The notes beneath the pieces are model-generated. The model was given only the letters and a program-made list of their open reading frames with translations. It ran no database searches and had not been told where the DNA came from. This document shows, piece by piece, positions 15,233-23,100 of a DNA stretch of 29,078 nucleotides. How positions within the stretch are numbered: the stretch's first letter is position 1; every line of letters starts with the position of its first letter. The stretch covers positions 1-29,078 of the forward strand of contig CAKRKL010000012.1 in the NCBI GenBank assembly GCA_934358405.1, in the 5' to 3' direction. This DNA is from an uncultured Blautia sp. GTDB lineage: Bacteria > Bacillota > Clostridia > Lachnospirales > Lachnospiraceae. The position numbers were made by a program, and so were the translations under genes.

Positions 15233-17506
15233 ATGATTGGAAAGAGTGTTCCAAGAGTAGACGCTTATGAAAAAGTAACAGGAAGAGCGAAGTTTACAGA
15301 TGATATGATCCTGGACAAGTGTCTGGTGGCAAAGGTCTGTCATGCCACGATCGGTAATGGTGTTGTGAAATCCATTGACACCAGCAAGGCCGAAGCTTTG
15401 GACGGCGTAGTAAAAGTAGTAACTTTTAAGGACGTACCGAATCATTGCTATCCCACACCGGGACATCCCTGGTCTGTGGAGCTGGCACATCAGGATGTGG
15501 CTGACCGCAATCTTCTGACCGGAAGAGTACGTTATTATGGAGATGATATCGCAGCGGTTGTGGCGGAGGATGAAGTGACTGCATCACGGGCGCTGAAGCT
15601 GATCAAGGTAGAATATGAAGAATATCCGGTTGTGCTAAGCCCGAAGCTTTCTATGCGGGGAAGCGAGCATCCCATTCATCTTGATAAGAAGGATAATATT
15701 CTTGCACGTTCCAGCTTTGCTATCGGTGATGTGGATAAGGGATTGGAAGATGCTGCTGTACAGATCCACAGAAGCTATAAGACTCCTATTGTTCAGCACT
15801 GCCACATTGAGAATAATATTTCTTATGCGTATATGGAAAAGGGAAGAATTGTTGTGGTTTCTTCCACGCAGATCCCTCACATTGTCCGCCGTGTAGTTGG
15901 TCAGGCACTGGGAATCCCATGGGGACAGGTGCGTGTCATTAAGCCATATGTAGGCGGCGGCTTTGGAAATAAGCAGGAAGTGCTTTACGAGCCTTTGAAT
16001 GCCTTTCTTACCATGCAGGTTGGCGGACGTCCGGTGAAGATCGAGCTTACCCGTGAGGAGACCTTTACCAATACCAGAACCCGTCATTCCATTGAATACG
16101 AAATGACAGCAGGAGTGGATCAGGAGGGGCATCTTCTGGCAAAAGAGATGACTGCCTATTCCAATCAGGGAGCTTACGCTTCCCACGGACATGCCATTGC
16201 AGCTAACGGTCTGACTGCAAGCCGTCTTCAGTATGCCTGCCCGAATATCCGAGGTGAGGCATATACGGTCTATACCAATTGTCCTACTGCAGGAGCCATG
16301 AGAGGCTACGGCATTCCTCAGGTCTGCTATGCAACAGAGAGTTTTATGGATGACATTGCTTATGAGATCGGAATGGATCCTCTGGAATTCCGAAGAAAGA
16401 ATCTGATCCATGGCTATTATGAGGATGCTTATCTGAAACCGATTGCAGCGAATTCAAATGGTATTTTTGAGTGTCTGGATAAGGGTGCTGCTTATATACA
16501 CTGGGATGAAAAGAGAAAGGCATATGCAGACCAGACAGGAGATATCCGCCGCGGCGTAGGTATGGCACTTTTCTCCTATAAGACAGGTGTATGGCCTATT
16601 TCTCTGGAAATTGCAGGTGCCAGATTGTCGCTGAACCAGGATGGAAGCGTACAGCTTCAGGTGGGAGCAACTGAGATCGGGCAGGGTGCAGATACTGTTT
16701 TCTCTCAGATGGCAGCAGAAACCTTACATATGGATATTTCCAGAGTGCATATTGTGACGATGCAGGATACAGATGTGACACCTTTTGATACAGGTGCTTA
16801 TGCATCCAGACAGTCCTTTGTTACAGGAACTGCAGTGAAGGAATGTGCCCAGCTGCTGAAGCAGAGGATTCTGGATTATGCCAGAACTCTTGTGCCGGGT
16901 AATGTGGATCGTCTGGAGCTGGAGGACGGATATATTCTGGCAGACGGCAGGCAGGCCATTTCCCTGGAAGAGCTTGCAATGGAGAGCTATTACAGCCTGA
17001 GCAATTCTTCCGTTCTTACAGCTGAGGTTTCCAGACAGGTGAAAAAGAATACGGTTGCAACCGGATGCTGCTTCGCAGAGGTGGAAGTAGATATGAAGCT
17101 TGGTAAGATCAAGGTTCTGGATATTGTCAATGTACACGACAGCGGAGTCCTTCTGAACCCACAGCTTGCGGCTATGCAGGTTCACGGCGGTATGTCTATG
17201 GGAATGGGCTGCGGGCTTTCCGAGCAGCTTCTTCTGGATGAGAAAACAGGAAGACCGTTAAACGGTACTTTGCTTGACTATAAGCTGATGACAACGATGG
17301 ATACACCGGATCTTACAGCAGAATTTGTAGAACTGAATGACCCTATGGGACCTTATGGAAACAAGGCTCTTGGAGAGCCTCCGGCAATTCCGGGGGCACC
17401 GGCAATCCGTAATGCAGTTTTACATGCAACAGGAATTGGATTTGCTGAAATTCCTCTGACACCGCAAAGACTGATAGACGGCTTTACAAAAGCCGGACTG
17501 ATCTGA
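15233..17506 (+). CDS. xdhA: Xanthine dehydrogenase molybdenum-binding subunit
   Basis: 757 residues, close in length and sequence pattern to E. coli XdhA. It hydroxylates purines (hypoxanthine/xanthine) at a molybdopterin site. Motifs: GRAKFTDD at the start, VGGGFGNKQEVLYEP near residue 241, PTAGAMRGYGIPQ near 356, GATEIGQGADTVFSQM near 480, DVTPFDTGAYASRQS near 515, and the catalytic Glu in LGEPPAIPGAPAIRNA near 714. The ATG at 15233 has AAGGTG 6 bases upstream; the upstream in-frame GTG at 15224 overlaps that site. It precedes xdhB and xdhC in the E. coli order. It is the second molybdenum hydroxylase of the locus and, unlike xdhD, is paired with an FAD subunit. Confidence 0.94.
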   Translation: MIGKSVPRVDAYEKVTGRAKFTDDMILDKCLVAKVCHATIGNGVVKSIDTSKAEALDGVVKVVTFKDVPNHCYPTPGHPWSVELAHQDVADRNLLTGRVRYYGDDIAAVVAEDEVTASRALKLIKVEYEEYPVVLSPKLSMRGSEHPIHLDKKDNILARSSFAIGDVDKGLEDAAVQIHRSYKTPIVQHCHIENNISYAYMEKGRIVVVSSTQIPHIVRRVVGQALGIPWGQVRVIKPYVGGGFGNKQEVLYEPLNAFLTMQVGGRPVKIELTREETFTNTRTRHSIEYEMTAGVDQEGHLLAKEMTAYSNQGAYASHGHAIAANGLTASRLQYACPNIRGEAYTVYTNCPTAGAMRGYGIPQVCYATESFMDDIAYEIGMDPLEFRRKNLIHGYYEDAYLKPIAANSNGIFECLDKGAAYIHWDEKRKAYADQTGDIRRGVGMALFSYKTGVWPISLEIAGARLSLNQDGSVQLQVGATEIGQGADTVFSQMAAETLHMDISRVHIVTMQDTDVTPFDTGAYASRQSFVTGTAVKECAQLLKQRILDYARTLVPGNVDRLELEDGYILADGRQAISLEELAMESYYSLSNSSVLTAEVSRQVKKNTVATGCCFAEVEVDMKLGKIKVLDIVNVHDSGVLLNPQLAAMQVHGGMSMGMGCGLSEQLLLDEKTGRPLNGTLLDYKLMTTMDTPDLTAEFVELNDPMGPYGNKALGEPPAIPGAPAIRNAVLHATGIGFAEIPLTPQRLIDGFTKAGLI

Positions 17507-17523
17507 GAAAGGGGGCATGAGGA

Positions 17524-18492
17524 ATGTACGATATTGAAAATTATTATAATGCAGAAACTATAAAAGAGGCAGTTTTGCTTTTGAAGGAGCATCCTGATGC
17601 AAGGATAATCTCCGGCGGAAGTGATGTTCTGATCAAAATACGTGAAGGGAAAATGGCAGGAACATCTTTGGTAAGTATCCGGGATATTAAGGAAATCCGG
17701 GGGATCCGGCTGATGGATTCCGGTGACATTTTCATCGGAGCAGCTACCACCTTTTCCCATGTTACCAAAGACCCGGTGATTCAGAAGCTGATACCGGTTC
17801 TGGGTGAGGCTGTGGATCAGGTTGGAGGTCCTCAGGTTCGCAATATCGGGACTATCGGCGGAAATGTATGCAACGGTGCAGTCAGCGCAGACAGTGCACC
17901 TACTTTGTTTTCCCTGAATGCAATGCTTCGGATCGCGGATGGAACCGGCGGACGAATGGTTCCGATTCAGGACTTTTATCTGGGCCCTGGAAGGGTAGAT
18001 CTTCACCAGGGAGATGTACTTACCCATATTGTGATTCCGGGAAAGGATTATCAGGGATATCATGGCTTTTATATTAAATATTCCATGCGAAATGCCATGG
18101 ATATTGCAACCTTAAGCTGCAGTGTGGTAAGCAGGATCGATCCTCAGAAGAAGGTACTGGAGGATGTGCGGATTACCTTTGGTGTAGCGGCACCTGTGCC
18201 CTATCGCTGCCATAAAACAGAAGAAGCACTGAAGGGCATGGAAATCGGTGATGAGCTGTACGACAAGGTGGAGACGCTTGTGCGGGAGGAAATTAATCCC
18301 CGTGATTCCTGGAGAGCTTCCAAGGCGTTCCGTCTGCAGATCGGCGGGGAAATCGCGAAGCGTGCGCTGAAGGAGAGCGTCCGCAGAGGAATGGTGGCTG
18401 GTGTTGTGATTTCAGACCATGGGGCTGGCACGGCAGAGAATGCTCAAGTTTTACCGGGCAATGAAAATGAAACAGGAGGTGAGCTGTCATGA
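17524..18492 (+). CDS. xdhB: Xanthine dehydrogenase FAD-binding subunit
   Basis: 322 residues with the molybdopterin dehydrogenase FAD fold: ISGGSDVLIKIREG near residue 35, IGAATTFSHV near 75, and the FAD pyrophosphate loop GGPQVRNIGTIGGNVCNG near 100-117. SWRASKAFRLQ is near 260. It carries electrons from the iron-sulfur subunit to NAD+ or another acceptor. It is about 30 residues longer than the E. coli protein I recall, because of a Gly/Asn/Glu-rich C-terminal tail (from about residue 288). The start follows the xdhA stop by 17 bases with GAAAGGGGG upstream. Its stop overlaps the xdhC start (ATGA). Confidence 0.93.
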   Translation: MYDIENYYNAETIKEAVLLLKEHPDARIISGGSDVLIKIREGKMAGTSLVSIRDIKEIRGIRLMDSGDIFIGAATTFSHVTKDPVIQKLIPVLGEAVDQVGGPQVRNIGTIGGNVCNGAVSADSAPTLFSLNAMLRIADGTGGRMVPIQDFYLGPGRVDLHQGDVLTHIVIPGKDYQGYHGFYIKYSMRNAMDIATLSCSVVSRIDPQKKVLEDVRITFGVAAPVPYRCHKTEEALKGMEIGDELYDKVETLVREEINPRDSWRASKAFRLQIGGEIAKRALKESVRRGMVAGVVISDHGAGTAENAQVLPGNENETGGELS

Positions 18493-18980
18493 AGAAGGAT
18501 ATGAGGCTGGTACAGTGTACCGTAAACGGGAGAGTGGTAGCCGAGTATGTGGACGTGAGAGAGTCTCTTCTTGATATGCTACGCAACCGTCTCGGGCTTA
18601 CCTCTGTAAAAAAAGGCTGTGAGGTAGGCGAATGTGGTGCCTGTACGGTGATCATTGAGGGTGAGACCATTGATTCCTGCATTTATCTGGCTGTCTGGGC
18701 AGAGGGCAAGAATATCCGCACCCTGGAAGGTCTTGAGAAAGACGGAGAGCTGACTCGTATTCAGGAGGCTTTTATTGAAGAGGGAGCCATTCAGTGCGGA
18801 TTTTGTACACCTGGCTTTGTTATGTCTGCCACAGTACTTTTGGAGCGCGGCGAGAAGCTGACAAGGGATGCGATCCGCAAGCACATGGCAGGAAATCTTT
18901 GCCGCTGCACAGGCTATGAGAATATTGTGAATGCAGTGGAGAAGGTAAATAAAGAAAATATGGCTGCACAGGATAAATGA
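18489..18980 (+). CDS. xdhC: Xanthine dehydrogenase iron-sulfur subunit
   Basis: 163 residues with two [2Fe-2S] domains. The plant-type cluster is CEVGECGACTV (about residues 45-55), followed by a further Cys in IDSC. The helical-domain cluster uses CGFCTPGF (about 102) and CRCTGYENIV (about 138). It moves electrons from the molybdenum centre of XdhA to the FAD of XdhB. AGGAGGTGAG precedes the start, which overlaps the xdhB stop. A hairpin with a T-run follows, so the xdhABC transcript probably ends or weakens here. Confidence 0.94.
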   Translation: MKKDMRLVQCTVNGRVVAEYVDVRESLLDMLRNRLGLTSVKKGCEVGECGACTVIIEGETIDSCIYLAVWAEGKNIRTLEGLEKDGELTRIQEAFIEEGAIQCGFCTPGFVMSATVLLERGEKLTRDAIRKHMAGNLCRCTGYENIVNAVEKVNKENMAAQDK

Positions 18981-18993
18981 CAGCGGCTATAAG

Positions 18994-19026
18994 AAGGCGG
19001 GGACATCCCCGCCTTTGCAGCTTTTT
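18994..19026 (+). terminator. Probable terminator after xdhC
   Basis: AAGGCGGGG (18994-19002) pairs with CCCCGCCTT (19007-19015) around ACAT. Five T's start 6 bases after the stem, so termination may be partial. Confidence 0.55.
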
Positions 19027-19074
19027 CAAATATGCTTTATCATTACAAAATAAAAAAACGGGCAGGACAAAAAC

Positions 19075-19890
19075 ATGAATAACAACTGTGTGATCGTCCG
19101 CGGCGGGGGAGATCTGGCAAGTGGTGTAATCCACAGGCTGCATCGCTGCGGTTATCGTGTACTGATCTTAGAATGTGAGAAGCCAAGCGCAATTCGCAGG
19201 AAAGTAGCCTTTTGTGAGGCTGTATATGACAAAACAGCAGAAGTAGAGGGTGTTTTGTGCAGGCGGGCAAATGCTCTGGAAGAATGTGACAAAATATGGC
19301 AAGCAGGTGAGCTTCCTCTTATAGTAGACCCAGCCGGAACGTGTATCGGGGCACTTCATGAACAGGGAAAAGTGGCTGCCCTTATAGATGCTATCCTTGC
19401 AAAAAAAAATCTGGGAACTACCAAAGAGATGGCACCTCTTACCATTGGGTTAGGGCCTGGCTTTACAGCAGGGCTGGATGTGGATTATGTGGTGGAGACT
19501 ATGCGCGGACATGATCTGGCAAGAATTATCACAGAGGGCTGTGCAATTCCAAATACCGGTATTCCGGGCATGGTAGGCGGCGTAAGCAAAGAAAGGGTTA
19601 TTCACTCTCCTGGCACCGGTATGATCCGTGGGATTGCCCATATTGCTGATATTGTGGAGAAGGGGCAGATACTTGCCTATGTGGGAGATGTGCCTGTAGA
19701 AGCCTCTATAACGGGTGTTCTGCGCGGGATTATAAAGGATGGCTATTATGTTCCGGCTGGAATGAAAATTGCCGATATAGACCCCAGAAAAGAGGAAAAA
19801 AAGAACTGCTTTACGATTTCAGATAAGGCAAGATGTATTGCAGGAAGTGTTGTGGAAATTTTACTTAGCAACGGTATTTTGCCGAAGTAG
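19075..19890 (+). CDS. yqeB: Selenium-dependent molybdenum cofactor/hydroxylase maturation protein YqeB
   Basis: 271 residues with a Rossmann-like N-terminus VIVRGGGDLASGVIHRL (about residues 6-22) and a C-terminal half containing GLGPGFTAGLDVDYVVET, IPNTGIPGMVGG and a lipoyl/biotinyl-like stretch (EKGQILAYVGDVPVEA). YqeB is one of the proteins that co-occur with selenium-dependent molybdenum hydroxylases and is believed to help install or process the selenylated molybdenum centre. A short AGGA is the ribosome site. A weak possible promoter (TTGCAG-17-TATCAT, 19015-19043) lies just after the xdhC hairpin. yqeC follows 8 bases later. Confidence 0.92.
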   Translation: MNNNCVIVRGGGDLASGVIHRLHRCGYRVLILECEKPSAIRRKVAFCEAVYDKTAEVEGVLCRRANALEECDKIWQAGELPLIVDPAGTCIGALHEQGKVAALIDAILAKKNLGTTKEMAPLTIGLGPGFTAGLDVDYVVETMRGHDLARIITEGCAIPNTGIPGMVGGVSKERVIHSPGTGMIRGIAHIADIVEKGQILAYVGDVPVEASITGVLRGIIKDGYYVPAGMKIADIDPRKEEKKNCFTISDKARCIAGSVVEILLSNGILPK

Positions 19891-19898
19891 GAGGCCGG

Positions 19899-20624
19899 AT
19901 GAAAGAAAGTGGATATTTTCTGGATTTATTAAAGCTGGATATCGAGAAATACCCGGTGATCGCTGTTGTTGGCGGAGGCGGAAAAACCAGTCTGATCTAT
20001 CGTCTGAACGAAGAGCTGCAGGCCTTAGGTAAGAAGGTGATCATTTCGACTACCACCCATATGGCCTTTGATCCGATGCTGCCAAGAATTGGCAGCGATG
20101 AGCTCGATAAGCTTCCCCAAATGCTGGAGAATCATGGATTTGCAGCGGTGGCTGATATAGAAAAGGCTTCCGGAAAGATGTGCTCTATAGAGGAGACCAA
20201 ATTAAAAAAGCTGGTTCCTCTTTGTGATGTAATGCTGCTCGAAGCTGACGGAGCGAAGCAAAAGCCTGTAAAGGTTCCGGCCAAGTGGGAGCCGATGATT
20301 CCTGATTTCGCAGATGTGGTGGTAAGTGTAATTGGACTGGATTGTCTGGGAAAACCAATCTGTGAAGCTGCCCACCGCGCAGAATATACAAGCTCTTTTC
20401 TTCAAAAAAAGCTGGATGCACCGATAACAGCAGAAGACATTGAAAAAATAGCCGTTTCTGTCCACGGATTATATAAACGGGTAGATCAAAAAATATACCG
20501 GGTCTATTTAAACAAAGCAGATGTATTATCAAGTGTTGCACCGGCAGAGCATATAATAGAGGATCTGGCAAAGCAGGGAACGGTGGCTGCTTTTGGCAGC
20601 CTGAAAGAGGCAAAGAAGCTATGA
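19899..20624 (+). CDS. yqeC: Selenium-dependent hydroxylase accessory protein YqeC
   Basis: 241 residues. The N-terminus holds a P-loop-like VIAVVGGGGKTSLIYRL (about residues 18-34) followed by KVIISTTTHM. The central LLEADGAKQKPVKVP and late YRVYLNKADVL segments match the YqeC family, which resembles small nucleotide-binding proteins. It is a putative maturation factor for selenium-containing molybdenum hydroxylases; its biochemical reaction is not established to my knowledge. AGGAGG precedes the ATG by about 5 bases, and the stop overlaps the mocA start by 4 bases. Confidence 0.92.
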   Translation: MKESGYFLDLLKLDIEKYPVIAVVGGGGKTSLIYRLNEELQALGKKVIISTTTHMAFDPMLPRIGSDELDKLPQMLENHGFAAVADIEKASGKMCSIEETKLKKLVPLCDVMLLEADGAKQKPVKVPAKWEPMIPDFADVVVSVIGLDCLGKPICEAAHRAEYTSSFLQKKLDAPITAEDIEKIAVSVHGLYKRVDQKIYRVYLNKADVLSSVAPAEHIIEDLAKQGTVAAFGSLKEAKKL

Positions 20625-21178
20625 AAATTGCATTTGTTATGCTGGCGGCCGGAAACAGCCGAAGATTTGGAAGCAATAAGCTTTTGTATGAAATTGATGG
20701 AAAGCCTATGTATAGGCATGTTCTGGAGCAGCTGGAAGAGGTTTCCGGAAATTGCGAAAGGATAACAGTAGTTACACAGTACGAAGAGATAGAACAGGCA
20801 GCAAAAACTCTGGGAGCACGAGTCTATATCAATCCTCACCCGGATGAAGGAATTTCTTCTTCTTTGAAAATCGGCTTGAAGGCAAATCTGGATGCAGATG
20901 CCTGTCTTTTTACAGTATCTGATCAGCCATGGCTTACAGCAGATACAATCTGGCAGCTTATCAGGCTTTTGCAAACCTCCGGGAAGGGGATTGCCTGTGT
21001 TTCCGGTGAGGGAAAGCTTGGTAATCCTTGTATTTTTACAAAAAAATACTATGAGGAGCTGCTTTTACTTACAGGTGATAAAGGGGGCAAGGCTGTAATA
21101 CGGCTGCATAGAGCGGATACTGCCATTTTAAAGGTAAGAGATGAAAAAGAGCTTACGGACATGGATGTCAAGCAGTAA
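20621..21178 (+). CDS. mocA: MocA/YgfJ-type molybdenum cofactor nucleotidyltransferase
   Basis: 185 residues of the MobA-like NTP transferase family. The nucleotide-binding MLAAGNSRRFGSNKLL is at residues 7-22, and IDGKPMYRHVLEQL follows. The metal-binding Asp lies in LFTVSDQPWLTADTI near 105. GKLGNPCIFTKKYYEEL and GDKGGKAVI are typical of MocA proteins. MocA adds CMP to molybdopterin to make the cytosine-dinucleotide form used by xanthine dehydrogenase-type enzymes. Its place at the end of yqeB-yqeC, with overlapping start, supports a role in maturing the XdhD and XdhABC enzymes. Confidence 0.92.
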   Translation: MKIAFVMLAAGNSRRFGSNKLLYEIDGKPMYRHVLEQLEEVSGNCERITVVTQYEEIEQAAKTLGARVYINPHPDEGISSSLKIGLKANLDADACLFTVSDQPWLTADTIWQLIRLLQTSGKGIACVSGEGKLGNPCIFTKKYYEELLLLTGDKGGKAVIRLHRADTAILKVRDEKELTDMDVKQ

Positions 21179-21189
21179 AGGCAAAATCA

Positions 21190-21212
21190 AAGCAGATTGC
21201 GAATATCCGCTT
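21190..21212. repeat. Dispersed intergenic repeat, copy 2
   Basis: This copy has 22 of 23 positions identical to 11756-11778. The single difference is an A where the first copy has a G, which weakens the small hairpin here. It lies 12 bases after the mocA stop. Confidence 0.65.
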
Positions 21213-21301
21213 ACTTGGCTGTTTACGAACATGCTTATTAAAAAAAATGTGGGATTTTGTTGTATTTTGTGAATTTATGTGAGATTATAGATGGAATACA
21301 C

Positions 21302-21330
21302 TTGTAATTAGGAAAAAAACAAGGTATACT
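21302..21330 (+). promoter_or_regulatory. Promoter for the BMC shell gene pair
   Basis: TTGTAA (21302-21307) and TATACT (21325-21330) are separated by 17 bases. The element lies in the 208-base AT-rich gap between mocA and the first BMC gene, about 57 bases before its start. The leader holds a small hairpin-capable GGGAGAAGCGTTTTCCC. The shell genes thus appear to have their own transcript. Confidence 0.65.
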
Positions 21331-21386
21331 ATCAGAAAAGAGAACAGCCGGGAGAAGCGTTTTCCCGCCTGAACAAGGAGGACGAA

Positions 21387-21686
21387 ATGGCAGAAAACTA
21401 TAATGGTATGGCAGTTGGGGTATTTGAGCTGGATAACCTGGTAGCCTGCTTTGTAGCACTGGATGCAGCGTCTAAGGCTGCAAATGTGAAGATCCAGAGT
21501 GTAGAGCGAAACCGACTGAAAAGCGGCGCTTGTGTGAAAATACGAGGCGGCATAGCAGATGTAAAGGCAGCAATGGAGGTAGCCCTTGAGACTGCTAAGC
21601 CACTTGGCAAGGTGGTATCTCACACTGTGATCGCATCTCCATCTGCAGATACAGAAATTGCGCTTAAGATGACCATTAATAAATAA
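21387..21686 (+). CDS. Bacterial microcompartment shell protein (BMC-H, PduA/EutM-like)
   Basis: A 99-residue single BMC domain. The pattern GMAVGVFELDNLVACFVALDAASKAANVKI, a pore-loop region reading RLKSG, then IRGGIADVKAAMEVALETA and the C-terminal VVSHTVIASPSADTEI is the standard shell-hexamer fold. Six copies should form a hexagonal tile with a central pore. The start has AGGAGG 7-8 bases upstream. It is followed 23 bases later by a second BMC gene. Neighbours are purine hydroxylase and urate-pathway genes, not ethanolamine or propanediol genes, and no BMC-P or BMC-T gene is visible. The metabolic content of the compartment is inference. Confidence 0.9.
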   Translation: MAENYNGMAVGVFELDNLVACFVALDAASKAANVKIQSVERNRLKSGACVKIRGGIADVKAAMEVALETAKPLGKVVSHTVIASPSADTEIALKMTINK

Positions 21687-21709
21687 GAATGTCAGGAGGA
21701 AATAAGAGG

Positions 21710-21997
21710 ATGTCTTGTGGAGCATTAGGATTAGTAGAGGTTTTGGGAAGCTGCAATGCAGTAGTTGTCCTTGACCAGATGCTGAAAACATCAAATGTGG
21801 AATTTCGTACCTGGCATACCAAGTGCGGAGGCCATGCGACCGTATTTCTCAGCGGTGATGTGGCAGCTGTGAAGGCAGCTGTTGATAGTGTAAAGGAGAA
21901 TCCGCCCTGCGAGATCATTGCAGCAGCTGTAATCTCCGCTCCCTCTGACGAAACAGCAAGACTGGTGGAAGAAGAGGAAGAGAAGCATCGTAAATAA
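21710..21997 (+). CDS. Bacterial microcompartment shell protein with Cys-Gly-Gly at the pore
   Basis: A 95-residue BMC domain: ALGLVEVLGSCNAVVVLDQMLKTSNVEF, then the pore-loop region WHTKCGGH (Cys about residue 39), LSGDVAAVKAAVDSVKE, and IIAAAVISAPSDETARL with a Glu/Lys-rich tail. It aligns without gaps to PduA from memory; the CGG replaces the GSG that lines the PduA pore. The start at 21710 is chosen over 21689 because AGGAGG (21693-21698) lies 11 bases before it and the 21689 ATG overlaps that site. A terminator follows. The pore Cys suggests an iron-sulfur or redox-active pore, as reported for some other shell proteins, but this is unproven. Confidence 0.87.
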   Translation: MSCGALGLVEVLGSCNAVVVLDQMLKTSNVEFRTWHTKCGGHATVFLSGDVAAVKAAVDSVKENPPCEIIAAAVISAPSDETARLVEEEEEKHRK

Positions 21998-22010
21998 TAA
22001 CAGAAGCTTA

Positions 22011-22044
22011 CAGGGGGTATGGCATTGGCCATACCCCCTGTTTT
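22011..22044. terminator. Terminator between the convergent BMC and carbamate kinase genes
   Basis: CAGGGGGTATGGC (22011-22023) pairs perfectly with GCCATACCCCCTG (22028-22040) around ATTG. TTTT follows on the plus strand. The T-run is absent on the minus strand, so it acts mainly for the BMC operon but may also stop the convergent transcript. Confidence 0.85.
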
Positions 22045-22062
22045 ACTCAGTTTTATTGATTT

Positions 22063-23007
22063 TTACAGATGAATCTGTGTTCCTGTCTTTCCGGCAATGC
22101 CGTCTTTTGCCTTCTCTAAAAGTGTGATCATAGCAGTTCTTCCGGTTCCGGAGCTGGCGAAATCTACACATGCCTGAACCTTCGGAAGCATGGAGCCGGC
22201 AGCAAACTGACCTTCCTCAATATATTTCTTTGCCTGGGAAACAGAAAGATCGTCCAGCCATTTCTCATCTTCTTTACCAAAATTAACAGCAACCTTCTCC
22301 ACTGCTGTAAGAATGATCAGCATGTCTGCATCCAGCTCCTTTGCAAGAAGACAGCTGGCGAAATCCTTGTCGATAACCGCGGAAGCGCCTTTGAGATGAT
22401 GGCCTTCTAAGGTAACCGGAATACCGCCGCCGCCGCAGCAGATCACGATCTTATTGGCATCTACCAGACTGTTGATGGCATCCTGCTCCACGATCTCAAC
22501 AGGCTTCGGGGAAGCAACCACACGGCGGTAGCCGCGGCCTGCATCCTCTTTCATAACATGTCCGTAAGCTTTTGCCTGATACTCTGCCTCTTCCTTGGTA
22601 AGAAACTTGCCGATCGGCTTGCTTGGATTCTCAAAAGCCGGATCATCAGGATCTACACGTACCTGTGTCACAACGGTAACAACCGGAGTTCTCATAAAGC
22701 CGCGCTTGCGAAGCTCCTCGCGAAGGGCATTCTGAAGATCATATCCAATATAAGCCTGGCTCATTGCCACACAAACAGAGAGAGGGGTATTTGGCTGTGT
22801 CTCATCTTCATGGGTAAGAGCCGTCATGGCATTGTTGATCATGCCAACCTGAGGTCCGTTTCCATGGACTACAACCACCTGATGCCCTTCTTCAATAAGA
22901 TCACAGAGTGCTTTTGCTGTGGATTTTACAGCAATCATCTGTTCCGGAAGTGTATTTCCAAGAGCATTTCCGCCAAGGGCAACTACGATTCGTTTTCTTT
23001 TATACAT
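22063..23007 (-). CDS. arcC: Carbamate kinase
   Basis: 314 residues of the amino-acid kinase fold. Carbamate kinase makes ATP and carbamate from carbamoyl phosphate and ADP. Motifs: IVVALGGNALGN near the N-terminus, VVVVHGNGPQVGMINNA near 45, IVICCGGGGIPV near 205, and VIDKDFASCLLAKELDADMLIILTAVEKV near 230. The ATG at 23007 has GGAGGT 8 bases upstream; the longer in-frame ATG at 23022 overlaps that site. It could equally be named yqeA from the E. coli cluster. With YgeW on the same strand, it is the likely energy-conserving end of ureide breakdown. A terminator separates it from ygeW, so it may have a weak promoter of its own. Confidence 0.94.
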   Translation of the reverse strand: MYKRKRIVVALGGNALGNTLPEQMIAVKSTAKALCDLIEEGHQVVVVHGNGPQVGMINNAMTALTHEDETQPNTPLSVCVAMSQAYIGYDLQNALREELRKRGFMRTPVVTVVTQVRVDPDDPAFENPSKPIGKFLTKEEAEYQAKAYGHVMKEDAGRGYRRVVASPKPVEIVEQDAINSLVDANKIVICCGGGGIPVTLEGHHLKGASAVIDKDFASCLLAKELDADMLIILTAVEKVAVNFGKEDEKWLDDLSVSQAKKYIEEGQFAAGSMLPKVQACVDFASSGTGRTAMITLLEKAKDGIAGKTGTQIHL

Positions 23008-23063
23008 TGTAAAAACCTCCATTTAATATAGTCGGAAAGCTGTTTATCCCGAAAAATGAGAAC

Positions 23064-23097
23064 AAAAAAGGGCTGTATTCCTACAGCCCCAAAAAAA
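23064..23097 (-). terminator. Terminator after ygeW (T-runs on both sides of the minus-strand hairpin)
   Basis: On the minus strand, GGGCTGTA and TACAGCCC (23089-23082 and 23077-23070) pair around GGAA and are followed by TTTTTT. Seven A/T bases on the other side could make it act in both directions. Confidence 0.85.
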
Positions 23098-23100
23098 GCA

